This document shows, in pieces, positions 56,070-63,985 of a stretch of 64,000 nt of DNA. The stretch's first letter is position 1, and every line of letters starts with the position of its first letter. Made by a program: the position numbers and the translations under genes. This DNA comes from Eutreptiella sp. 'Long Island Sound 2002' (taxonomy: Eukaryota; Euglenozoa; Euglenophyceae; Eutreptiales; Eutreptiaceae). The stretch covers positions 164,111,311 through 164,175,310 of the forward strand of contig OZ038378.1 in NCBI GenBank assembly GCA_964036045.1, written 5' to 3'. The notes under the pieces were generated by a model. That model made no database searches and was not told where the DNA came from. It saw only the letters and a list, made by a program, of their open reading frames with translations.

Positions 56070-56762
56070 TCATTGGCTCCCAATCCTACTCCCGCTACCC
56101 TGACTCTGCAACCCTTGCGGCGCCAGCCCCTGCTGGGCGGTGAAGGAGGCACTGAGGGTGGAGGTGAGGCTGCGCACCTGCGCCTCAGCCACCCCCAAGC
56201 GCTGCTGGAGGTCATCCCCCCTCCTCCGCTGCCCCTCCACCTCCACCCTAAGCTGGGCCGCCTCCACCTCCGCCTTCCGCCTCCCCTCTTGGGCCTCCCT
56301 CAGGGCCTCCCTCATCGCCTCCATCTCCTCCCCCCTCTTGGCGGCCAGGTTGAGGGCCTGGTCCAGGGCACGCTGGGTGTTGCCCTGGGCCTTTTCGGCC
56401 TTCGCCAAGGCTGACTTGTGGTCGGCCGACCGACCCTTGGCCAGTGCGGCCTCGAACCCCGTGGCGGCCGCCTGCTCCACCAAAACCTGGCAAGCGTCCG
56501 TCACGTGGGTGGCCACACTGGCCCCCAAGGCCTTCACGTCCAGGGCCTCATGGGGGGGCTGGGCCGCCGCCACCTTTGCCACCTTCGATGGCTTGGGGGA
56601 GGGCTTGGGGGCAGGGGTTTGGCCCTTACCCCTAAGGGGGGGGGGGGCATCCGGCTCAACCACCACCACGTCTGGTCCCCGCTTCGTCTGGCCTTTTCCC
56701 GGCCTTCCCCCCTTGGGTGCATATTGCCGAACCCAATCGGCAGTCGCGCGTCCACCACAGAA
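56070..56762 (-). CDS. Element B coiled-coil protein, same frame as oxygenase 1
   Basis: The frame is open from 56762 (GGRATADWVRQYAPKGGRPG), through a basic Pro-rich part (GKGQTPAPKPSPKPSKVAKV), to a long predicted coiled coil: ALAKAEKAQGNTQRALDQAL, AMREALREAQEGRRKAEVEA and RGDDLQQRLGVAEAQVRSL. It ends SRIGSQ-TGA, and the oxygenase-like ORF follows in frame two codons later. The original product was probably coiled coil plus oxygenase in one polypeptide, interrupted here by a Trp-to-stop change or read through. The start codon is unclear; no good ATG exists near 56762. Confidence 0.5.
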   Translation of the reverse strand, partial: FCGGRATADWVRQYAPKGGRPGKGQTKRGPDVVVVEPDAPPPLRGKGQTPAPKPSPKPSKVAKVAAAQPPHEALDVKALGASVATHVTDACQVLVEQAAATGFEAALAKGRSADHKSALAKAEKAQGNTQRALDQALNLAAKRGEEMEAMREALREAQEGRRKAEVEAAQLRVEVEGQRRRGDDLQQRLGVAEAQVRSLTSTLSASFTAQQGLAPQGLQSQGSGSRIGSQ

Positions 56763-56776
56763 TTAAAGGGGGGGGG

Positions 56777-57295
56777 TCATACCCACCAACCTGGTGGATG
56801 CCCCCCCCCCCTGTGCAACTTCTGCCACACTTCCCTCCCCGTATACTCCCCCTCCCACAAAAAAGACACCCTCAAAAGGAAATAAGATTTCCTTTGGGGG
56901 GGGTCGCTCATCCCAAACAAACACAAAAAAGCCGCAACCGTTTCCCCCTCTGCGGCATTCGGCCACTTGGCCGTTTCCCCCCCAACCCACACATAGGAGG
57001 GGAGGGTGAGGTTGGTCTTCCTCTCCACCCCCCCCTCCTTCTCGGTGATGGTGACCTGCCGGTACCATCCCGTCCCCCCCATCCTGCAAGCCTCATCCCC
57101 AGGCTCCCCCCACCGCCACGACGCCCCCTCCGGCAGCCTCTTCTCCCCCTCCAGCTCCAACCGGGCCGCCACCGGCTTGGCGGGCCGTGCCCCCTGCTGC
57201 TTCTGCTGCTCCGCCTGCTGCCTCGGCTGCCTGGGCGTCGTCCTTGACGAAGATACGGGGCAGCTGCAAGATGGTAGCCTGAAAAAAACAAAAGA
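56777..57295 (-). CDS. Element B unknown protein with Gln-rich leader
   Basis: Open from about 57295, just below an acceptor-like TTTTTTTCAG. The leader reads TTPRQPRQQAEQQKQQGARP, followed by LELEGEKRLPEGASWRWGEP, TGWYRQVTITEKEGG, TNLTLPSYVWVGGETAKWPN and RKSYFLLRVSFLWEGEYTGR. Alternating hydrophobic/charged strands suggest a small beta-rich domain. No family is recognised. Two other frames are also open in the GC-rich leader, so the exact start and any intron are uncertain. Confidence 0.4.
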   Translation of the reverse strand, partial: SFVFFRLPSCSCPVSSSRTTPRQPRQQAEQQKQQGARPAKPVAARLELEGEKRLPEGASWRWGEPGDEACRMGGTGWYRQVTITEKEGGVERKTNLTLPSYVWVGGETAKWPNAAEGETVAAFLCLFGMSDPPQRKSYFLLRVSFLWEGEYTGREVWQKLHRGGGHPPGWWV

Positions 57296-57307
57296 AACAA
57301 AAAAAAA

Positions 57308-57493
57308 ACACGCGATAACCCGCGCGATAACCCCCGCGATAACTAGGTTATCGCGCGATAACCCCCGCGATAACCCCCCGCGATAACCCCGCGATAACTA
57401 GTTAGAACGCGATAACCTAGCGCGATAACTAGTTAGAGCACCTAGTTAGAACGCGATAACCTAGCGCGATAACTAGTTAGAGCAGGGGTTAGA
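57308..57493. repeat. GCGATAAC/TTAGAGC motif array 3
   Basis: About eleven GCGATAAC units in 180 bp, mostly one orientation, one full palindrome (GTTATCGCGCGATAAC) and interspersed TAGTTAGAGC / TAGTTAGAAC. It separates two genes of element B. Confidence 0.92.
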
Positions 57494-57514
57494 GCAGGGT
57501 GTTGTGGGAAGTTT

Positions 57515-59194
57515 TCACACCTCGTGACATGGACACATGCCTTGGCCCTCCTTCTTGGCGTCGTCCAGCACCAGGCCCAGCCTCCGCAGCCACACGAAGT
57601 CCGTGACGGCCGCATACTCCCCCACCTGCCGCCACTCCACCACCTGAGCCACCCCCTCCACCTCAGGGGCCACCCTTGCCACTCCCCCATACAACCCCCT
57701 CCTCACCACCAAAATGGTGCCCGCCGGCACCTGAATCCCAACATGCCCTTGCAAGGTGGGCCAGGGCAGCGCCTCCCCATGGCACACATTGGCCAAGGGG
57801 CACTGATCGGGGTGGCCTGCGACCGCCCCCGCCTCCTCATTAGTGAGGGGGGCAATCACCTCCCTCCCAATCCCCCACCCCGACAACAAAAAATGCCCTG
57901 TGGTTGTTCCCACCAGGAGCAAGCACTGGGCAGATTGCTCAATGCTGACCCCATTGGGGTCCACCACCACCTCCTGCTCCTCCCCCCCCTCCACCTCCTC
58001 CCCCTCCTGGCATGGCACACAAAGGCCATCTTTGTGGGCGGTGCACAAAATCAGCCGATTGCATCCGTAGCAATTGGCTACCACCTTCCCCCTACACCTA
58101 ACCGCCCCATCACACTGGACTGTCCTGGCCACCCGGCCACCAGGTGCCCCCAGCTGGGGCCTTTTAATGGACTGCGCCACGTGCAGGTTGGGGAATCGAA
58201 GATTCCCCCCCTGGGTAAGCTCAATGGCAAAAAATGCCATGAGGCGGGGGTCCCTTACCCCCATGGGGGAGGCCTTGGGAATCCCCGACCCCCTGTGGAC
58301 ATCAAGGGCATTAAAAAAAAAGGCAGTGCCCCTCTTGAATGGCACAGCCCTCTCCACCCAAGGGTCAGGGAACCCCGAACTGCTGGAGGGCACAAAAAGA
58401 AAATGTGACCCATCCTCCTCCTCATGATTATGGGTTAGCATAATAAGGCAATTGACAATCAATGTGCCTTCAGGAATGGTGTAGGGGGGGGCGTCGCGAT
58501 GGAGGTGCTGGGGGGTGTGGTCATAGCTCGAAATTTCGGCCATGTCAAGGATGGTGCAGCTCCATCCGACCCCCCCCACCACAGTCTTCTTCGCGGTCTC
58601 AAGCACACGATCTGCCACCCTTTTGAGGACTGGCAGATCATGGAGCTTGTGGGGGTTGTGCTTGTGGTGGTTGGCACCCCCATAGTTGCCATACAATGTG
58701 CGGCGGGTCCCAGAATCTTGGGGCCTGCCGACAATGGGGGGGTTCTCATTGAAAATGGGTGCCTTCTCTGAGAGAGGCACCCTATCCAAATCATCCAAAA
58801 GACTTTGCAGCTGAACGTCACTCAAAAAATCGTGTTCCAGGAGGTGGTTGACCACCAGCTTTCCCCCCACCGTGAGCACAAGGTCATTGGGGTCCCTATT
58901 AAAGGCCCCCAAGGGCTCGGCGGCAACCACCTCCTCCGCCTCCCCAATAAGGGGGGGTGTTGCCCCAAATGGAAAAAGAATCACCCCCTGCCCCGAAATA
59001 ATGTTGGGAGTGGTGACCCCATACCACTCACGCTCCCACTCCCTTGTGGGGCAAAGGGAGTGCATGGGGAGCTTGTTTTCGGGGTCGTCAGTGCAAACCC
59101 GGCGGGTGTTGTGGGTGAGGGGTTGGGGGAACCAACCATCCGACTTCCCCTTCCCCTTACCAGGTCTCACCCTTACCTTCTGGACACTAATCAT
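57515..59194 (-). CDS. Element B 2OG-oxygenase-like protein 2 with Cys-rich domain
   Basis: The likely start is MISVQKVRVRPGKGKGKSDG (59194); the frame is open to 59269 inside the inverted repeat. The oxygenase core includes SSYDHTPQHLHRDAPPYTIP (H-x-D), NCLIMLTHNHEEEDGSHFLF, FKRGTAFFFNALDVHRGSGI (distal His) and GVRDPRLMAFFAIELTQG (the 2OG-binding Arg position), which fits the Fe(II)/2OG dioxygenase fold. A Cys cluster follows (CDGAVRCRGKVVANCYGCNR, then CTAHKDGLCVPCQ), probably a zinc-binding module. The C-terminal 170 residues are unassigned. The substrate is unknown; oxygenases carried by other transposons (KDZ with TET/JBP in fungi) modify DNA bases, which makes nucleic acid a reasonable guess. 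Confidence 0.6.
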   Translation of the reverse strand: MISVQKVRVRPGKGKGKSDGWFPQPLTHNTRRVCTDDPENKLPMHSLCPTREWEREWYGVTTPNIISGQGVILFPFGATPPLIGEAEEVVAAEPLGAFNRDPNDLVLTVGGKLVVNHLLEHDFLSDVQLQSLLDDLDRVPLSEKAPIFNENPPIVGRPQDSGTRRTLYGNYGGANHHKHNPHKLHDLPVLKRVADRVLETAKKTVVGGVGWSCTILDMAEISSYDHTPQHLHRDAPPYTIPEGTLIVNCLIMLTHNHEEEDGSHFLFVPSSSSGFPDPWVERAVPFKRGTAFFFNALDVHRGSGIPKASPMGVRDPRLMAFFAIELTQGGNLRFPNLHVAQSIKRPQLGAPGGRVARTVQCDGAVRCRGKVVANCYGCNRLILCTAHKDGLCVPCQEGEEVEGGEEQEVVVDPNGVSIEQSAQCLLLVGTTTGHFLLSGWGIGREVIAPLTNEEAGAVAGHPDQCPLANVCHGEALPWPTLQGHVGIQVPAGTILVVRRGLYGGVARVAPEVEGVAQVVEWRQVGEYAAVTDFVWLRRLGLVLDDAKKEGQGMCPCHEV

Positions 59195-59228
59195 GAGGGG
59201 GTTGTGGGGCTTCTCCTTCCTCTGACCT

Positions 59229-59637
59229 GGCCTCAGACATTGATGACTTTGTATGAAAAACGACCACAAATGCTTTGTGCCAAGTGTTTTGTGTTGTTTG
59301 TCCTAGGGAGGGAGGGAGGAGGGGTGCGCGATAACTACCCGCGATAACTGCGCGATAACTGAGTTATCGCGCGATAACTAGCGCGATAACTAGTTAGAGC
59401 AAGGTGCTCTAACTGCGTTCTAACTCTGTTCTAACTGTGCTCTAACTCTTTGACCCCCCCCCCAAAAACCACCCCCATGATGCGGGTTATGTGGGGAAAG
59501 AAAGGGGATGGGGGGTTTTTGAGGGTGCTGAATCCATTTTTTTAGGTGGTTTGCCCCAAAATTGAGGGTAGGTGGGTGTTCCAGAAATTGCGTTCTAACT
59601 AGGGGTTCCGCACCACGCCCTAGAACGCTGCATCCCA
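59229..59637. repeat. Element B long inverted repeat, internal copy
   Basis: Inverted copy of 52898-53305, ending in the transposon terminus CGCTGCATCCCA. It duplicates the C-terminal codons of the transposase-like gene on the plus strand and cuts off the 3' end of the gene at 59638-60106. Confidence 0.9.
59332..59450. repeat. GCGATAAC/TTAGAGC motif array 4
   Basis: Inverted copy of array 1 within the internal repeat: GCGATAACTGCGCGATAACT...TAGTTAGAGCAAGGTGCTCTAACTGCG. The centre TTAGAGCAAGGTGCTCTAA forms a small hairpin. Confidence 0.9.
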
Positions 59638-60106
59638 TCCCCCCAGCCCCCACCCCCCCCGCATCCTCCTCCTCCTCCTCCACTTCCTCCTCCTCCTCCT
59701 CCTGACCCACATAGAGGGTCGTCTTCGTCCCCGCACCCTTCTCGGCATGAGCGGTGACGGACTCCACCACCGCGTCCACATCCTCGGTATGAAGCTGGAT
59801 CAAAAATCCAGCAACCCCTGGATTTACCTCTAGCAACTCGAAGATGTAGTTGCTGAGAACCAGGGGGTCTCGCTTGTCCGCCATGAAGGGGGACTTATGG
59901 ACAAGGAGTCCAAAGTCCACACCATGTTCAAAGCGGGTCGCCAGAGGGCGCCTCACATTGGCATCACCCATCGTAAACCCCTCAGGACCGCCAAGGCGAC
60001 GGACCCCAAGGAGCTTTTGATGGTGCTCGCACCAAGCGTGGGCAGCAGCAAGGGCCATTACGAAGAATATGAAAGCTTTGAGAGCTAAAGCGAAAAGGGG
60101 AAACAT
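59638..60106 (-). CDS. Element B acidic protein with hydrophobic N terminus, truncated
   Basis: MFPLFALALKAFIFFVMALA is a signal peptide or single membrane anchor. It is followed by HHQKLLGVRRLGGPEGFTMG, LSNYIFELLEVNPGVAGFLI, HTEDVDAVVESVTAHAEKG and a run of glutamates (residues about 135-148). The frame then runs straight into the inverted repeat with no stop of its own, so the native C terminus is missing. No family is recognised. Membrane targeting is inferred from the hydrophobic start only. Confidence 0.45.
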
Positions 60107-60114
60107 AAAATGAA

Positions 60115-60264
60115 GCGCGATAACCTACGCGATAACTCGCGCGATAACTAGTTATCGCGCGATAACCCCCGCGATAACCCCCGCGATAACTAGGTTATCG
60201 CGCGATAACCCACGCGATAACTAGTGCTCTAACCCCGTTCTAACCCCGTTCTAACTAGTTAGAG
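60115..60264. repeat. GCGATAAC/TTAGAGC motif array 5
   Basis: GCGATAACCTACGCGATAAC...TAGTTATCGCGCGATAACCC...GTGCTCTAACCCCGTTCTAA...TAGTTAGAGCACAC. It lies between the anchored-protein gene and the right terminus of element B. Confidence 0.92.
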
Positions 60265-60405
60265 CACACAAAGATCAAATCGCAAAAAGTGCAAAACGGG
60301 CAATATCGAGCAAACGAAACATGGAAGGCACATTGTTGCATCATAGTGCACCCATGTAACATGTGAAATTCCGGGTTCCAACCATATTAACAACACCCAA
60401 AATTG

Positions 60406-60443
60406 GGGGGGTTCCGCACCACGCCCTAGAACGCTGCATCCCA
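60406..60443. repeat. Element B right terminus (short inverted repeat)
   Basis: GGGGTTCCGCACCACGCCCT...GCTGCATCCCA is the inverse of the left 37 bases of element B. Further in, only the short AATTTTGGG segment resembles the long repeat, so the right end is a short or internally deleted form. Confidence 0.8.
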
Positions 60444-60445
60444 TT

Positions 60446-60951
60446 CGTGTCTGAAATTCTCCGTCCATCATAGCGTCATCCCATTCCGGTAGCCCCGATG
60501 ATTCACCCAGGACTCGGATTAGAAAGTCGTCCTTATCCAGCGCCGGCCACGATGAGATGTCAACGTCCATTGCCTTGGCAATTGCCGGGAGCGACTTGCC
60601 GGACTGCGCTAGTCCTCTGATAGCCGTCCAAAGCGACTGATGGGTCGCATACCTCGCGCTTAAATGTTCGGGCCATGGGCCTTTGAACCCGTGGTCGCGA
60701 ACCATGCAGTTGGTTTGTCGACACCAGTAGCACGGATTGTGAGCACGCCAACGTTGAAGGGAACCATTCTCGTTGTTATGGGCTTGAGTAGTCACGGCGA
60801 GCGCGTTGCGGTCGTTAGGCACCACAAGCTGTCGGTTCTTTTTCCCATGATTTGACTTGGTTTCCTTCGGGGTAGAATTGCTTGACTCGGCCCACTTCGT
60901 CAACAGTTGTTGCATTTGCACCAAAAGTTCGGACTCAGGACTCTTCGGCAT
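60446..60951 (-). CDS. R2 gag-like ORF1, upstream part with zinc-knuckle-like motif
   Basis: Starts MPKSPESELLVQMQQLLTKW (ATG at 60951; the frame is open upstream without ATG). It contains CYWCRQTNCMVRDH, a CX2CX4CX4H motif with exactly the spacing of the retroviral zinc knuckle (CX2CX4HX4C) but with the last two ligand types exchanged. A helical segment follows (SLWTAIRGLAQSGKSLPAIA), then an acidic end. The frame then enters element B. Before insertion it was continuous with the ORF ending at 51370. A nucleic-acid-binding gag-like role is inferred. Confidence 0.6.
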
Positions 60952-61069
60952 GTCAGCGATGATGATATGAGATAATGTAAACAAATTCAAAAAGCCTTGT
61001 CGTAAGGGACGTCGTATTTGAGAGAGCTTGAAGTCCTGGTTGTTTTTCGTTCACAACCAGTTTGTCCAA

Positions 61070-61449
61070 ATGGCAAGCACGGCGACAAACGGTGCACAAG
61101 AACAGCTGCTCACAAATGCATTAATAGGCTAAAACCAGCGTGAATGTCACATTGGGATAGTCGGTCACAAATCTTCAAAACGAATCATTGTTTACCATAG
61201 CCCCGTGTATAACTCATGCCAATTTGAACCTCACACCTTTCGCTGTTCCAAAGACTCGCTCAACAATGCACATGTCCACTTTAGTAGACAAACATTCAAT
61301 CACACAAATAACAACTGACCACCAATGCCAGGCCATCACAGGTAACCGGTGCTGAGAAATCAAGCATGATACATCCAACCTTCCGTCAAGGCTACAACCT
61401 CAGCAAAACAAAACACACTGTGTATTCACCAAACTACAAGAGAGAAAAA
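61070..61449. repeat. R2 terminal direct repeat, right copy
   Basis: Same-orientation partner of 45650-46029, two substitutions in 380 bp. On the coding strand of R2 this is the 5' copy. Confidence 0.9.
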
Positions 61450-62495
61450 AGGATGGATGCGCGTGCGTCTTTATGTCTACGCGTAGGCCTAAGCGCTATT
61501 TCTACTTAGCCATTCCCCAAATTGGCAGACGCCACCTCAAGAACCCTGGTCAATGGCAAACAATACACGGATGTGCCATAACAACACACCGCAACAAACA
61601 ATGTGCATTGATTTTTGGGTAACCTTATGGTGAGCATAACCTAGCATACCAAGAATACCCCCCCAAAACAGCCATTTTGGCACATGTACCTAGTGGTTCT
61701 GTGTGCCCATGGGATATAAAAAAATGAGTTTAGCACCCTGAAAATAGGGGGGGGGGTCAAAAAACCAGAAAGCCAATTCCATACACCCACACCTGTGTGT
61801 GGCAATCTACACTTTTTGAGGTATTTGTCAGTATACTCGAAGTATTGGAGAAGTATTCTTGCCGTATACTTCGGAGTATACGGCCGTATACTCAGAAGTA
61901 TACGGCCGTGTATATATATACTTGGAGTATACGGGGACTTTCTACCTTCCACCCATGCCACCATTCTCATCACCTACCCCTCCCCCTTGCATTTACTCAT
62001 GACCCTGCAACCCCCAAACACATTGTACACACAAAAGAGCACCATATGAGCAAAGCTGTTTTGCTTTTTTGTTTTTCTGCTGATATTTGGTTTTTCTTCA
62101 TATCACTGTTATCTCATTTGATCTTTGTTTTGCTTCTGTCTTTCTCTTTGCTCTCGTCCTTCTTCTTTGCAGTGGTTGTGTTGCCTTGTTTGGTTGGTTG
62201 TGTGATTGACCTATTCGCATCTTTCCCCTGTTCTGTGACGAACCTTGAGTGCGTTGTCTTATGCTCTGTTTGATCTTATGCCAGTTTTAGGCTTGGCTGT
62301 GATTTGATTGTTTGCATGTTTGTTTTTCGATGTTGCTATCCTTGAGTGTTTTGTCCTGGCTTGTGAATTGCTGGCTTGGCTGCTGTTTGTGTGCTTGTTC
62401 GGTTTGGTTTGTGTTTGGCTATGGTGGGTGAATTGTGTAACCATGGATGCATAACGTTGGCGTTGATCCATGGGAACAGGACCCACATGGCGCCA
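61450..62495. other. Gene-free flank
   Basis: No gene is recognised. It includes a set of related TATACGGCCGTATACT/AGAAGTATACGG strings (about 61830-61935) forming small palindromes, and a T-rich stretch at 62060-62450. Confidence 0.5.
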
Positions 62496-63089
62496 AATCA
62501 CCTCGCAGAGGTTGTTAGATCAAAGCCAGGCAGGCGTATATATGGGGAAAACGCCACATACCCCCCATTTTGGCCCTATTCGCGTACCCTACCCCAAGGG
62601 GTTGAATTGTTAGTTTAACCCCTTGTAAAATCATTATTTTGTCCAATAAACGCATCCCCCAATGAGTTTTTGGTCCGGACCCCCCCAGACCCCCCCCACT
62701 TGAAACCCACTTTTTAGGGGTGGGGGTGGGGGGGTGGGGGGGGGGTCAAAAAATGACCCCCCCTTTTTTTGGGTCGAAAATCATGAATCACCTCGCAGAG
62801 GTTGTTAGATCAAAGCCAGGCAGGCGTATATAGGGGAAAACGCCACACACACCCCCATTTTGGCCATTTTGGGGCTATTCGCGTACCCTACCCCAAGGGG
62901 TTGAATTGTTAGTTTAACCCCTTGTAAAATCATTATTTTGTCCAATAATCGCATCCCCCAATGAGTTTTTGGTCCAGACCCCCCCAGACCCCCCCCACTT
63001 GAAACCCACTTTTTTCAGGTTTTGAGGGAGGGGGGGGGGTGGGGGGGGGGTCAAAAAATGACCCCCCCCCTTTTTGGGTCGAAAATCAT
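62496..63089. repeat. Two tandem copies of a 290-300-bp unit
   Basis: AATCACCTCGCAGAGGTTGT...CAGGCAGGCGTATATA...TTGAATTGTTAGTTTAACCC...GACCCCCCCAGACC...GGGTCGAAAATCATG occurs at 62496-62785 and again at 62786-63089. The copies differ mainly in homopolymer lengths. No ORF is present. It contains G and C runs of opposite strand next to each other. Confidence 0.9.
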
Positions 63090-63404
63090 GAATCTTTTGG
63101 TTTTTTTCGATTTTGAGCCGAAAAAGTTTTTCCGGGTCCCGACTCCATAGGGTTTGTATGGGGCGGAGTGGGACGAGCGCTAATGCAGTTTATGCACTTT
63201 TCAGCCATTTTTGCTATGTTCGTCGACCTCGGTGACCCCGTGGTACCTACTCTGAGGGGTGCAAGTGGGGATGTTGTGACAGTATATGCCTACTAGGATA
63301 CGGAAGGACGTTTTTTGCAGTCTCTAGCCTTGCCTGGGGCCGTCCACAACCCGTGCCAAAGACGCGAAATGACTGTTTCCACCAATAATGGCCTAGTGAA
63401 TGGG

Positions 63405-63985
63405 GAGGTACACAACCTGCTTATGCAGTTTTTCACCCCGGGCAGCTCAAAAATCGAAGTTTTCGAAACTTGTTTTTTTGATATTGTGACTACCCAAAAT
63501 GACATTTCAAGCCATGCAAAGCATGTTTTAGGCCGTATTTACGTGTTTTTCACCCTATTTGGGTGTTAGGTCCGGGGGGGGGTGGGGGGCTCCCAAGGGA
63601 CGGGTGCACAACCTGCTTATGCAGTTTTTCAACCCGGATAGCTCAAAAATCGAAGTTTTCGAAACTTGTTTTTTTGATATTGTGACCACCCAAAATGACC
63701 ATCCAAGCTATGGAAAGCATGTTTTAGGCCGTATTTACGTGTTTTTCACCCGATTTGGGTATTAGGTCCAAGGGGGGGGGGTCTCCCAAGGGATTGGTAC
63801 ACAACCTGCTTATGCAGTTTGTCACCCTAGGCAGCTCAAAAATCGAAGTTTTTGAAACTTGTTTTTTTGATACCGTGATCACCTAAAATGATCATCCAAG
63901 GTATGTAAAGCATGTTTTAGCCGGCATTTATGTAGTTTCCACCCTATTTTGGGTGTGTGTTGCTCGCGGTAGATTCTCTGCGAGG
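63405..63985. repeat. About 193-bp tandem repeat, three copies
   Basis: ACAACCTGCTTATGCAG...CAGCTCAAAAATCGAAGTTT...ACTTGTTTTTTTGATA...CATGTTTTAGCC or AGGCCGTATTT occurs at 63412, 63608 and 63801 (196 and 193 bp apart). A degenerate earlier copy may start near 63185. Near the window edge CTCTGCGAGGTGGA is the inverse of CACCTCGCAGAG at 62499, so the whole 62496-63985 block may be one element. Confidence 0.85.

Larger units (their letters stand above)
52898..60443. mobile_element. Element B: 7.5-kb inverted-repeat DNA transposon with oxygenase genes
   Basis: Both ends carry TGGGATGCAGCGTTCTAGGG...GTGCGGAACCCC in inverted orientation. TT dinucleotides flank the element (52896-52897 and 60444-60445) as a 2-bp target duplication. 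The site lies within R2 ORF1, whose frame is continuous across it if B is ignored. Six or so minus-strand genes lie inside: a two-part transposase-like gene, two 2OG-oxygenase-like genes, a coiled-coil region, an unknown protein and a membrane-anchored acidic protein. Motif arrays fill each spacer. A 408-bp copy of the left end also occurs inverted at 59229-59637, so B may be composite. Confidence 0.78.
45650..61449 (-). mobile_element. Retroelement R2 (GIY-YIG plus RT, with 380-bp direct repeats)
   Basis: Bracketed by near-identical direct repeats, and read 5' to 3' on the minus strand, the element contains: a gag-like ORF split by element B, an ORF of unknown function (50056-51279), a GIY-YIG nuclease (48984-49829), RT-containing ORFs (46549-48804) and a C-terminal ORF (46084-46542). 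Without element B it would be about 8.25 kb. Placing the nuclease upstream of the RT recalls the permuted Penelope-like elements of algae (the Chlamys/Naiad type), but motif C is RYRDN rather than YxDD and the element carries LTR-like repeats. I cannot assign it to a described clade. Confidence 0.7.

Noticed and set aside
53088-60264. CRISPR-like reading of the GCGATAAC arrays
   Set aside because: Units are 8-16 bp with irregular 2-10 bp spacing and both orientations, no unique spacers of constant length, in a eukaryotic transposon.
61641-61973. Minus-strand ORF rich in Tyr/Arg
   Set aside because: Largely a translation of TATACGGCCGTATACT-type short repeats; no motif.
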